Source: Deltaproteobacteria bacterium
GTDB lineage: Bacteria; Desulfobacterota; DSM-4660; Desulfatiglandales; Desulfatiglandaceae
NCBI GenBank assembly: GCA_029932035.1
Contig: JAOZQV010000186.1
Span: forward strand, 1 to 7,201
Direction: 5' to 3'
Length of the DNA: 7,201 bases
Shown here: one piece after another, positions 1-6,069 of the stretch
Numbering within the stretch: the first letter of the stretch is position 1
How the letters are laid out: each line of letters begins with the position of its first letter
Program-made: the position numbers and the translations under genes
The notes under the pieces: model-generated
Databases searched by the model: none
What the model was told of the DNA's origin: nothing
Seen by the model: only the letters and a program-made list of their open reading frames with translations

Positions 1-471
1 GGATAATTCCTCTATAAATGGGCACAACTCCTCCAGATTTTGAGGACACTCTTTAAAGGAGAAGTGAAATGACCCAAGAATTTCGTCCCTGATAATCAAG
101 GGAAAAGCGAGGGTGGATCTCAGACCCTCTTTCCACATGGATTCGACGGTGGTTAATTGATCGAACCTGGAGAGGTCTTTGATGATGACAGGCCTTCTCG
201 ATTCAATCACCATACGAGCGACTGACCCCTTGGGTAAAGGCCTGCTACTTTCACAAGTTATCCCATCGGGCTTAATCCCTTCAGCAGTTGCAAAATAACT
301 AAGCGAATTGTTTTTGCGGTCATAGAGGTGGATGCTGCAGCGGTCATAGGGAAAGAGCTTTTTGATCTCAATGGCTAAGGCCCTGAAGAGTCCCTCACAT
401 GTGTAATGACTGAGAATAGCGTTGTTTATTCTCAATAAAGACAAATACTTTCTCGATGAACTCCAAGGCAT
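1..471 (-). CDS. GAF-domain regulator, N-terminal part (probable sigma-54 enhancer-binding activator)
   Basis: This is an open frame on the minus strand from an ATG at 471 down to the window edge, 157 residues, with the C-terminus missing. Residues about 10-157 read as a GAF sensor domain: an N-terminal helix (LLRINNAILSH), then LFPYDRCSIHLYD (39-51), an RPLPKGSVARMV stretch (77-88) and the closing strands LAFPLIIRDEILGSFHF (121-137). GAF domains bind small ligands or cofactors and gate an attached output domain. The start is supported by GGAG (complement of 478-481), 6 bases before the ATG, and an in-frame stop lies two codons upstream. This arrangement at the N-terminus resembles FhlA/NorR-type activators. 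The sigma-54 promoter in the divergent intergenic region makes an AAA+ enhancer-binding protein the best inference. The AAA+ and DNA-binding domains are outside the window, so a histidine kinase or other GAF protein cannot be excluded. Confidence 0.82.
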   Translation of the reverse strand, partial: MPWSSSRKYLSLLRINNAILSHYTCEGLFRALAIEIKKLFPYDRCSIHLYDRKNNSLSYFATAEGIKPDGITCESSRPLPKGSVARMVIESRRPVIIKDLSRFDQLTTVESMWKEGLRSTLAFPLIIRDEILGSFHFSFKECPQNLEELCPFIEELS

Positions 472-536
472 TTCTCACTCCAAAGCCCTCATTAGATCAA
501 GATCGGTTGAAACAGAAAGAGGCCACTCGATCATTC

Positions 537-567
537 ATAATAGATTTTTTGAGAGGATGCAAGCCAA
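537..567 (-). promoter_or_regulatory. Weak candidate sigma-70 promoter for the GAF regulator
   Basis: Read on the minus strand, TTGGCT (complement of 562-567) is followed 19 bp later by TATTAT (complement of 537-542). The spacer is longer than the usual 17 bp and the -35 match is partial. It lies about 65 bp before the regulator start, a sensible place for a housekeeping promoter, but the match is weak. Confidence 0.25.
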
Positions 568-635
568 ATATTCGGCGCTTGAGCCTAAAATTGGGCGCAG
601 GATTTGGGCATGACGAAACTCTTTATTTCTATGGA

Positions 636-664
636 AACCGTTTTTTCTATAAATTCCAACGGTT
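636..664. repeat. Inverted repeat AACCGTT-N15-AACGGTT upstream of the sigma-54 promoter
   Basis: Two perfectly complementary 7-bp arms (636-642 and 658-664) flank an AT-rich 15-bp centre. The dyad centre, about 650, lies some 57 bp upstream of the predicted transcription start. It could be an operator for a dimeric regulator, although enhancer sites for sigma-54 activators usually lie further upstream. An isolated 7-bp dyad can arise by chance in AT-rich DNA. Confidence 0.4.
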
Positions 665-681
665 ACGTTTTGTGCAGATGG

Positions 682-697
682 TGGCACAGGTATTGCT
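682..697 (+). promoter_or_regulatory. Sigma-54 (RpoN) -24/-12 promoter of the CoA-transferase/TRAP operon
   Basis: The sequence TGGCAC-AGGTA-TTGCT matches the RpoN consensus TGGCAC-N5-TTGCW. The invariant GG (683-684) and GC (695-696) have the required 10-bp separation. The start of transcription is predicted near 707-708, giving a leader of about 157 nt before the CoA-transferase ATG. The site points toward the operon. It lies divergent from a GAF-domain protein of the type that often activates sigma-54 RNA polymerase, which supports it as functional. Confidence 0.85.
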
Positions 698-707
698 TGA
701 AGACTAA

Positions 708-864
708 GCAAAGATATTGGAAATTGGAAATTCGAGCTAAAACGACTTATTCTTCGCTTTCTGATTTCGAATCCCGTCCTGCGGGTGTAATTTCTTTCCA
801 ATCCGGAGACCAGTTTTTCATACCCTTATCTGGGACAAAAAACGTTTTCTAACGGGAGGGGCTG
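708..864 (+). other. Predicted 5' leader of the operon mRNA
   Basis: From the expected sigma-54 start to the CoA-transferase ATG there are about 157 nt. It contains a tandem TTGGAAATTGGAAATT near 718-733 and a small possible hairpin (CCCG/CGGG, about 774-786). The only clear signal is the ribosome binding site GGGAGG at 854-859, 5 bases before the ATG. I recognise no riboswitch, and there is no U-tract terminator. Confidence 0.4.
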
Positions 865-2094
865 ATGGAAAAACATTTGGAAGGTGTAAGGGTCATAGAT
901 TTGACGGCGTATCTGTCGGGACCTTTTGTGAGTTTGAATTTGGCTGCTATGGGTGCAGAGGTGATTAAGATTGAACGGCCCAAAATCGGTGATCCCTGCC
1001 GGTGGAATCCGCCATTCGCCGGCCCTGAGGGTGTTGGTTACCGCAGTCAGAGCGACGTCGATGTGTCTCTCCTATACTTGAAGCGAAACCGTGGCAAAAA
1101 GAGCATTTTCCTGAACATGAGAAGCGAGAAGGGAAAGAAGATTCTTGAACGCCTCGTGGAAAAGGGAGACGTGGTCGTGGAGAACTTCGCGCCCGGCAGT
1201 ATGGAACGATTAGGTTTCGATTATGAAAGATTGAAAGAGCTCAATCCCCGGATTATCTATTGTTCCATTTCAGGCTATGGCCAAGATGGGCCGTATAAGG
1301 AGAGAACAGCCTTTGACCTTACGATCCAGGGGACCAGTGGCATCATGGGAGTCACCGGTTTTCCCGACGGGCCTCCAACACGTTGTGGGGCCTGGGTGGG
1401 AGACATGATACCTGCCATGTATGCCCTTTCCGCCATTTTGGCTGCTCTCTATTCCCGTGAAAAAACAGGGACGGGAGAAAGAATAGACATATCCATGCAA
1501 GACTGCTGTTTTTCCATGATCATGGATGAAGCGCTTGACTTCCATCTTGAGCAGGGGATCCCCATGAGAACAGGAAACAGGAACCCCAGACTGGCGCCAT
1601 GGAATGCCTATCAGGCGAGGGATGGATATGTAATTATTTGCGTGGCCAACAATGTGCAATGGGAGGCCTTTGTGGATGCGCTCGGAAGAGAAGATCTGAA
1701 GGAAGACCCTCGATTCAAGAATCAAGAAGGACGTTCCAAAAACTCTGATGTAATAGAAAGGATCGTGCTCGACTGGCTTAAGAGTTTAACCGTTGAAGAA
1801 GCTCTTGAACGCTTGCGAAAAAAAAGGGTGGCGTGTGATTCCGTGATTGAGATCGAGGATGTTTTCAATGATCCTCAATTGAAATCCAGGGGAATGATTC
1901 GGGATTTATATCATCCCAAGAGCGGGAAGACCGGCATAAAGACCGCGGGATTTCCCGTCCATTTCACTGAGTCTAATGCCGGACTCACGCAATCGGCCCC
2001 TTACCCCGGCCAACATAACGAAGAAATTTATAAAGGACTGTTGGGGATTTCGGAAGAGGAAATGCTCAGACTGCAGGACGAAGAAATCATTTGA
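865..2094 (+). CDS. CoA-transferase family III (CaiB/BaiF type)
   Basis: The 409-residue protein has the usual family length and is complete. Family III enzymes move CoA from a donor thioester to a free carboxylic acid in the cytoplasm through an aspartyl-CoA intermediate. Visible features are the N-terminal VRVIDLTAYLSGPF (8-21), the AEVIKIE strand (31-37), LKRNRGKKSIFLNM (72-85), VVVENFAPGSMERLG (103-117), the SISGYGQDGPY loop (134-144) and the catalytic aspartate at about D180 in GAWVGDMIPAMYA. The C-terminal part carries the smaller-domain pattern with DPRF (281-284) and FNDPQLKSRGM (334-344). GGGAGG at 854-859 supports the start. It is the first gene after the sigma-54 promoter and is followed by an uptake system, so it probably activates the imported acid. 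The family does not reveal donor or acceptor. A racemase of the same fold is a less likely alternative. Confidence 0.93.
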   Translation: MEKHLEGVRVIDLTAYLSGPFVSLNLAAMGAEVIKIERPKIGDPCRWNPPFAGPEGVGYRSQSDVDVSLLYLKRNRGKKSIFLNMRSEKGKKILERLVEKGDVVVENFAPGSMERLGFDYERLKELNPRIIYCSISGYGQDGPYKERTAFDLTIQGTSGIMGVTGFPDGPPTRCGAWVGDMIPAMYALSAILAALYSREKTGTGERIDISMQDCCFSMIMDEALDFHLEQGIPMRTGNRNPRLAPWNAYQARDGYVIICVANNVQWEAFVDALGREDLKEDPRFKNQEGRSKNSDVIERIVLDWLKSLTVEEALERLRKKRVACDSVIEIEDVFNDPQLKSRGMIRDLYHPKSGKTGIKTAGFPVHFTESNAGLTQSAPYPGQHNEEIYKGLLGISEEEMLRLQDEEII

Positions 2095-2115
2095 AAGGGG
2101 GTGATAAAGAAAGGG

Positions 2116-2139
2116 TGGACCGGATCGAGGAAAGGTCCA
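2116..2139 (+). repeat. Short hairpin between CoA-transferase and TRAP binding-protein genes
   Basis: TGGACC (2116-2121) pairs with GGTCCA (2134-2139) around a 12-base loop. No T-run follows, so it is not an intrinsic terminator. The rest of the 95-bp gap (2095-2189) holds only the strong ribosome binding site AAAGGAGG at 2173-2180. Transcription probably continues through it. Confidence 0.35.
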
Positions 2140-2189
2140 GGGTTAGAGTCGGTAATTTCCACTTAGTTCTTTAAAGGAGGGAGTTCATC

Positions 2190-3296
2190 ATGGTGAGAAA
2201 AAAGATATGTTTGTTGTCTTTATTGGTTACTTTGATTTTTTTTGGCGCGTGGTGCACGCCGTCGGCGAGTGCCGCCCCCATCAAGATGCGGGTTCAAACA
2301 GCTGCACCAAATGTCAGTCTATCATATAAATCGGTGGTTTGGCTCGCCGATGCGGTTCGGGAGATGTCGAACGGACGACTTGAAATAGAGGTCTTACCGG
2401 CTGGCGCCATCGTCCCGACAGCTCGGATCCCAAGCGCGGTGGACAAGGGTTTGGTTGAAGCAGGCGCCACGTACGCCCAGTATTTAGCTGGAAAGCATAT
2501 GGCTGGTGCCCTCTTTGGCGCGCCGTCCGCGGGTGGCGGGAGCGATGTCGGTATAGATCAGTTCGGCCATATGACGTGGCTGATATTTGGGCCTGGCCGT
2601 GAGCTCCAGGAAGAGTATTTTCGTGATATCGTCAAGCTGAACCTGGTGGCCTTTCCGGTGGGCTTCCATGGTCCGCTCAGCGTCGGGTGGTTCGCTAAGC
2701 CAATCGAAAACCTGAAGGATCTTCAGGGCCGCCGCTATCGATCGGGCCCGGGTCTCATAGCCGAAACCTGGAAGAAGATCGGCGTTCCGGCAACATTTTT
2801 GCCTGGTGGTGAAATTCTTCCGGCGGGTCAGCGGGGCGTGATAGACGGCGCACAGTGGGGGAGCCCCTACGACGATATGCCCATGGGTTTCCATCAGATA
2901 TGGAAACACTACTACCTCCAGGGCGCACATTTCCCAATCTCGTCATGGGAGTTGTTAATCAACAAGGATTTCTGGAACAAACTTGCGCCAGATTTGCAAA
3001 AGATGATCGAAATTAGTGCCCGGGCCTGCGTTTTGGAAACCTTCCATCGATTACTTGTAGATAACGGCAAACTGTTGAGGGAGGCCACGGAGAAGTACGG
3101 GGTCACCGTTCACGATGTGCCGCCGGACATCTTCGAAGCATACATGAAGGCCACTAACGAGGTGCTGGAAAAGTATAAGAAAGACCCCTTCTTCAAGAAG
3201 GTTTTGGATTCCCAACGCGAGTACGCTGACCTGATCCGCCCCTATTGGAAGGCGTCGCTCAATAGCTCCGTTTTTCTGGTGGAGAGCAAAAAGTAG
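2190..3296 (+). CDS. TRAP transporter substrate-binding protein, DctP family (mannitol/chloroaromatic class)
   Basis: The 368-residue periplasmic protein captures a carboxylate ligand and delivers it to the DctQM permease. A Sec signal peptide is clear: MVRKK, a hydrophobic core at about 6-20, and an ASA-A cleavage site after residue 28. Cys22 does not sit in a good lipobox. The mature protein shows the DctP pattern: VWLADAVREMSNGRLEIEV (50-68), LKDLQGRRYRSGPG (175-188) with the probable ligand-carboxylate arginine R184, GGEILPAGQRGVIDGAQW (206-223) and SPYDDMPMGF (225-234). The spacing and PYDD motif resemble the TakP/FcbT1 group, which binds monocarboxylic or aromatic acids. The residue before W223 is Gln, where I expect Glu in that group. 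AAAGGAGG lies 9 bases before the ATG. Tandem stops TAG-TAA end the gene. The permease genes follow after a structured spacer. Confidence 0.93.
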   Translation: MVRKKICLLSLLVTLIFFGAWCTPSASAAPIKMRVQTAAPNVSLSYKSVVWLADAVREMSNGRLEIEVLPAGAIVPTARIPSAVDKGLVEAGATYAQYLAGKHMAGALFGAPSAGGGSDVGIDQFGHMTWLIFGPGRELQEEYFRDIVKLNLVAFPVGFHGPLSVGWFAKPIENLKDLQGRRYRSGPGLIAETWKKIGVPATFLPGGEILPAGQRGVIDGAQWGSPYDDMPMGFHQIWKHYYLQGAHFPISSWELLINKDFWNKLAPDLQKMIEISARACVLETFHRLLVDNGKLLREATEKYGVTVHDVPPDIFEAYMKATNEVLEKYKKDPFFKKVLDSQREYADLIRPYWKASLNSSVFLVESKK

Positions 3297-3327
3297 TAAA
3301 TGTGTTGCAAGGATCGGGGGCAACTGT

Positions 3328-3394
3328 GCGGCACCCGGCGCGGCGGCGTATGCCATTCTGAAACTGAATGGGGAGTTTGTTGTGCCGGTGCCGC
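3328..3394 (+). repeat. Long GC-rich stem-loop with nested hairpin
   Basis: The outer arms are 3328-3339 and 3384-3394, 11 pairs with one bulged C on the left arm. An inner 6-bp hairpin with a 7-base loop lies at 3353-3371. It starts about 30 bases after the binding-protein stop codon, where a message-stabilising structure would act. It lacks the U-tract of an intrinsic terminator. Confidence 0.6.
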
Positions 3395-3406
3395 GAGCTT
3401 CGGCTC
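3395..3406 (+). repeat. UUCG tetraloop hairpin
   Basis: GAGC-TTCG-GCTC forms a 4-bp stem closed by a C(UUCG)G loop, one of the most stable RNA tetraloops. It abuts the right arm of the preceding stem-loop, so the two could stack coaxially. A G-run, not a T-run, follows at 3412-3417. Confidence 0.55.
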
Positions 3407-3471
3407 TCCAAGGGGGGTGGAAACGAGGTGTAGATAGCGTGAAGTGGCCAATGATGGCGTCACAAGTGGGA

Positions 3472-3485
3472 ACCGAATGTTCGGT
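3472..3485. repeat. 14-bp palindrome ACCGAATGTTCGGT
   Basis: This perfect dyad with 6-bp arms and a 2-base centre lies 39 bp before the small permease ATG. In RNA it would close as a 5-bp stem with a 4-base loop. It could equally be a protein-binding site. Function is unknown. Confidence 0.4.
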
Positions 3486-3524
3486 GAGTACGCCTTGGAT
3501 TGGACATAGGCTGAGGTTTTTAGG

Positions 3525-4040
3525 ATGCACGTACTAAAGAGGATCGTACGAGTTCTGGACAATATCACGCTCTGGCTAGCACGGCTCACCTGGTGGCTGG
3601 TAATTCCTCTCATGGCAGTTCTCGCCTATGAGGTGATAGTCCGCAAGTTATTCGTCGCCCCGACGGTTTGGGCGATGGATATTAGTTATATGCTCACCGG
3701 CATCTTAGGAATGATAGGTGCGGTCTACGCGCTCTATCGAGGTGGGCATATCGCCATCGACTTCATCACGGATAGGTGGCCCCTCCGAACCCAGGCGGCT
3801 TTGAACACCGTTTTTTATATCACCTGCTTTTTCCCGGGGATCACCATCTTCCTGTGGTTCGCTTGGCAGTTCGCGTATGACTCCTGGCTTATAAAGGAGC
3901 GGGCGCTCACGGGTGCGTGGATGGCCCCCATATATCCGCTGAAGATGGTGCTGGTCGTGGCAATGGCGTTCTTAATCCTTCAGGGAATCTCCGAGTTCCT
4001 GAAGAATCTGTACGTGTTGTTCCGGGGGCATCGGTTATGA
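3525..4040 (+). CDS. TRAP transporter small permease, DctQ family
   Basis: The 171-residue inner-membrane protein has the usual DctQ length and four hydrophobic segments at about 17-38, 52-70, 92-115 and 137-158. It is the small partner that forms the transporter with the large DctM subunit and the periplasmic binding protein. Family features include AYEVIVRKLF (34-43) after the first helix, the W49-D52 region before helix two, and GGHIAIDFITDRWP (73-86), the conserved H-I-x-D loop between helices two and three. GAGG at 3513-3516 is 8 bases before the ATG. Its stop overlaps the start of the next gene by ATGA, so the two subunits are probably translationally coupled. The long structured spacer upstream may lower its expression relative to the binding protein. 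Confidence 0.92.
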   Translation: MHVLKRIVRVLDNITLWLARLTWWLVIPLMAVLAYEVIVRKLFVAPTVWAMDISYMLTGILGMIGAVYALYRGGHIAIDFITDRWPLRTQAALNTVFYITCFFPGITIFLWFAWQFAYDSWLIKERALTGAWMAPIYPLKMVLVVAMAFLILQGISEFLKNLYVLFRGHRL

Positions 4041-5353
4041 GTCCAGAGGCGCTCGGTCTCGTCTTTATCTGCGTCCTTTCAGTGGCGCTGTTCATCGGTT
4101 TTCCCGTTGCATTCACTCTCATCATCCTGTCAATCGTCTTTGGATACATCGGTTTCGGTTGGGTCGTCTTCGACCTGATGGTGTATCAATACTTCTCGCT
4201 GATGGAGGATCCAATCTGGGCGGCCGTACCGCTCTTCCTTTTCATGGGGCTGATTTTGGAGGAGTCGGGGATGATGGAACGTATCTTCAGGGCATTCCAG
4301 CTGCTCCTAGCGCCGGTCCGTGGGTCCCTCTACCTGGCAGTGGCAATAAGCGCCGCGATTTTTGCCGTCGCCACCGGGATCGTTGGCGCGTCGGTCGTGC
4401 TTCTCGGCGTCATGGCCGCTCCGACCATGAATAAGTGCGGGTACGACGTGCGCCTGTCGTCTGGAATCATCACTGCGGGTGGAACACTCGGCATCCTTAT
4501 CCCGCCGAGCGTCATGCTGGTAGTCATGGGTCCCGTCGTGGGTGTATCAGTAGTGGATCTGTTCGCGGCGGCCATAATCCCCGGGATCCTGCTGGCCGGG
4601 CTCTTCGGCGGGTATGCCCTGCTGCGCTGCTTTATTCAGCCTCATATGGGTCCGGCTCTTCCCAAGGACCAACGGGCGAGTTCATTCACCTTCATCCTGC
4701 GGGAGCTCGCCGTGGGTCTCGTACCTCCCGCAGGGCTGGTCATGTCGTGTCTGGGGAGTATCGTTTTTGGCTGGGCCACCACAACGGAAGGCGCGGCCAT
4801 GGGAGCATGTGGGGCGTTGATCCTCCTCCTGGCGTACCGCCAATTCACGTGGGCCAGGGTCTATAAGGCAGGGATGCAGACGCTGGAGGTGACCGGCATG
4901 GTCGTCTTTCTTGTTGGAGGTTCCAATTTCTTCGGGGCCGTCTTCTCGCGCCTTGGGACGCCGACCATGATTACCGAAGCCCTCATCGGACTTGGTCTGG
5001 GGCCATTTGGGACCATTTTGATCGTCCTGTTAATCATATTCATTCTGGGGTGGCCGCTTGAATGGATCCCGATCGTCCTCATCGTGGTCCCGATTGTGCT
5101 CCCTGTGATTCAGGCATTCGACATCAACCTCGTCTGGTTCAGCATTCTGGTGGCAGTATGCCTCCAGACGGCGTGGCTGTCCCCCCCGGTGGCCTTGGCC
5201 TCCTACTGGCTGAAAGGTGTCGTGCCTGAATGGGAACTTAAAGACATTTATATCGGCATGTTACAGTTCATGGGCCTTCAAGCGTTGGGGACGCTGCTCC
5301 TGCTTTTCTTTCCCCAGATCGCCCTCTGGCTTCCTTCCGTGATGAATCGATAG
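4037..5353 (+). CDS. TRAP transporter large permease, DctM family (mannitol/chloroaromatic class)
   Basis: The 438-residue, highly hydrophobic inner-membrane protein has about 12 membrane segments and is the main channel subunit of an ion-driven TRAP importer. Hallmarks are GIVGASVVLLGVMAAPTM (114-131), GILIPPSVMLVVMGP (152-166) followed by DLFAAAIIPG (174-183), TTTEGAAMGA (248-257) and LSPPVALASYWLKGV (381-395). The C-terminal region with DIYIGMLQF and FFPQIALWLP looks like the FcbT3-type large permeases. The open frame extends upstream to an ATG at 3917, but that extension would overlap the small permease by 124 bp and is not DctM-like. The ATG at 4037 gives the family length, a true N-terminal hydrophobic helix and an ATGA overlap with the preceding stop. 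GGGGG at 4024-4028 is a modest ribosome binding site. Confidence 0.92.
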   Translation: MSPEALGLVFICVLSVALFIGFPVAFTLIILSIVFGYIGFGWVVFDLMVYQYFSLMEDPIWAAVPLFLFMGLILEESGMMERIFRAFQLLLAPVRGSLYLAVAISAAIFAVATGIVGASVVLLGVMAAPTMNKCGYDVRLSSGIITAGGTLGILIPPSVMLVVMGPVVGVSVVDLFAAAIIPGILLAGLFGGYALLRCFIQPHMGPALPKDQRASSFTFILRELAVGLVPPAGLVMSCLGSIVFGWATTTEGAAMGACGALILLLAYRQFTWARVYKAGMQTLEVTGMVVFLVGGSNFFGAVFSRLGTPTMITEALIGLGLGPFGTILIVLLIIFILGWPLEWIPIVLIVVPIVLPVIQAFDINLVWFSILVAVCLQTAWLSPPVALASYWLKGVVPEWELKDIYIGMLQFMGLQALGTLLLLFFPQIALWLPSVMNR

Positions 5354-5404
5354 GGCCTTGGCGTGTGGTTAACATGGTAGGCTCCTCGAAGGAATGTGAG
5401 GGAG

Positions 5405-5424
5405 GGCCTGAGCGAGCTGAGGCC
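5405..5424 (+). repeat. Short dyad downstream of the TRAP permease gene
   Basis: GGCCT (5405-5409) can pair with AGGCC (5420-5424) across a 10-base loop. No T-run follows, so it is unlikely to terminate transcription. It may only be a local RNA structure at the end of the TRAP segment. Confidence 0.25.
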
Positions 5425-5497
5425 ATTGCCATGATCAGAGGAAGTTTACCAACTGAGATGCTCTTAGTATCAAGCCGAGGCGCCCGGGCAGGTCCGT

Positions 5498-5506
5498 TGT
5501 TATGAT
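5498..5506 (+). promoter_or_regulatory. Candidate extended -10 promoter for the carboxylase genes
   Basis: TG-T-TATGAT fits an extended -10 element (5 of 6 in the hexamer), and would start transcription near 5513, just ahead of the ribosome binding site of the carrier-protein gene. No -35 hexamer is recognisable at the right distance. The 182-bp gap after the large permease makes a secondary promoter plausible. Confidence 0.3.
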
Positions 5507-5522
5507 TTACACTTAATGATAT

Positions 5523-5527
5523 GGAGG
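5523..5527 (+). promoter_or_regulatory. Ribosome binding site that sets the carrier-protein start
   Basis: GGAGG lies 8 bases before the ATG at 5536. It overlaps the second and third bases onward of an upstream in-frame ATG at 5521, which itself has no purine-rich site before it. This favours 5536 as the true start. Confidence 0.75.
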
Positions 5528-5535
5528 ATGCATTT

Positions 5536-6069
5536 ATGGAGGGAATAGACCAGGATGATGTCATTCAGATACTGAGGATGTTGGAGGAATCGACCTTTGA
5601 TGAATTACACCTGGAAATGGGTGGACTTAAATTGGTTGCAAGCAAAAGCGGTAAAAAGGCAAGCCCAGCCGAGGGAATGAAGTCCGACGATGGCGAATCT
5701 ACCGAATCGAAGGTTGCCGTGGAACCTGCTGTTCAGGCAAGAAAAGAAAGGCCCGATATCCCGCAACCGTCGGATATTGAAGAAAACGGTTTTATCGCCA
5801 TCAAAGCCCCGATGCTTGGCACCTTCTACGGGGCGCCCAAACCCGGCGCGCCGCCATTTGTGGAGGTGGGCCGACTGGTATCCGAAGATGATTCGGTTTG
5901 CATCATTGAGGTCATGAAACTCTTTAATACGGTCAAGGCAAACGTTCGGGGGCGCATTGCCAAGATCTACGCAGAAAATGGGCAAATGGTAGAATACCAG
6001 CAGACTCTTTTTCTGGTGGAAGAACTCGAGGGGACGGCTGAAACGGGTGAGGAGGAAAACGCTTCATGA
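5536..6069 (+). CDS. accB: Biotin carboxyl carrier protein of an acyl-CoA carboxylase (AccB-like)
   Basis: The 177-residue carrier ferries carboxybiotin between biotin carboxylase and a carboxyltransferase. The N-terminal part, DDVIQILRMLEESTFDELHLE (7-27) followed by GLKLVAS (30-36), is the AccB-type assembly segment. A charged, proline-containing linker covers about 38-84. The biotinyl domain runs from IAIKAPMLGTFYGAP (87-101) to TLFLVEE (157-163). The biotin attachment motif is EVMKL, with K128 as the biotinylated lysine. The APKPGAPP stretch (100-107) fits the thumb insertion that AccB proteins carry. An in-frame ATG five codons upstream (5521) is disfavoured because the GGAGG falls inside it. 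The gene overlaps the biotin carboxylase by ATGA. The partner acyl-CoA is unknown: it could be acetyl-, propionyl- or another acyl-CoA, and the symbol reflects family resemblance only. Confidence 0.92.
   Translation: MEGIDQDDVIQILRMLEESTFDELHLEMGGLKLVASKSGKKASPAEGMKSDDGESTESKVAVEPAVQARKERPDIPQPSDIEENGFIAIKAPMLGTFYGAPKPGAPPFVEVGRLVSEDDSVCIIEVMKLFNTVKANVRGRIAKIYAENGQMVEYQQTLFLVEELEGTAETGEEENAS

Larger units (their letters stand above)
472..864. other. Divergent intergenic control region (393 bp)
   Basis: No convincing gene lies here. The stretch is clearly poorer in G+C than the coding regions to its right and separates the divergent regulator from the catabolic operon. It holds a sigma-54 promoter, an inverted repeat just upstream of it, a weak candidate promoter for the regulator and a transcribed leader before the CoA-transferase. 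Short plus-strand frames at 456-707 and 604-852 cross the promoter, have no protein-like composition and are not called. Activator binding sites would be expected in about 480-660, but no clearly repeated operator is evident there apart from the 636-664 dyad. Confidence 0.7.
3297..3524 (+). other. Structured spacer between TRAP binding protein and permease genes (228 bp)
   Basis: No supported gene lies in this gap, but dyads are dense. GCGGCACCCGGC (3328-3339) pairs with GCCGGTGCCGC (3384-3394), with one bulged C. Nested inside it, CCATTC (3353-3358) pairs with GAATGG (3366-3371). Next come a GAGC-TTCG-GCTC hairpin (3395-3406), GCCA-ATGA-TGGC (3447-3458) and ACCGAA-TG-TTCGGT (3472-3485). None is followed by a T-run. 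A plausible role is 3'-end protection of the binding-protein message or partial attenuation, giving more binding protein than permease. This is inference. Confidence 0.6.

Noticed and set aside
316..349. 10-bp direct repeat GCGGTCATAG (316-325 and 340-349)
   Set aside because: Both copies encode the same Tyr-Asp-Arg pattern within the GAF domain, so the repeat is explained by protein sequence.
456..852. Plus-strand open frames of about 80 codons (456-707 and 604-852)
   Set aside because: They cross the divergent control region and the sigma-54 promoter, lack good ribosome binding sites and have no recognisable protein pattern.
1270..1725. Minus-strand 151-codon frame inside the CoA-transferase gene
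   Set aside because: It lies wholly antisense to conserved CoA-transferase sequence and matches no family I recognise.
2116..2139. Intrinsic terminator after the CoA-transferase gene
   Set aside because: The hairpin is short, has a large loop and is not followed by a T-run.
3451..3537. Possible 28-codon upstream ORF overlapping the small permease start
   Set aside because: It lacks a convincing ribosome binding site and a peptide of this length is expected by chance.
3051..3613. Minus-strand frames of 123-159 codons over the TRAP spacer
   Set aside because: They overlap the well-supported binding-protein and permease genes on the other strand and encode compositionally odd peptides; they are reading-frame shadows.
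3917..4036. 40-codon N-terminal extension of the large permease
   Set aside because: It overlaps the small permease gene, is hydrophilic and not DctM-like; the ATGA start at 4037 gives the normal family length.
5374..5505. Possible 43-codon plus-strand ORF between the large permease and carrier-protein genes
   Set aside because: There is no clear ribosome binding site, it is short, and it resembles no family I know. Conservation in relatives would be needed to revive it.
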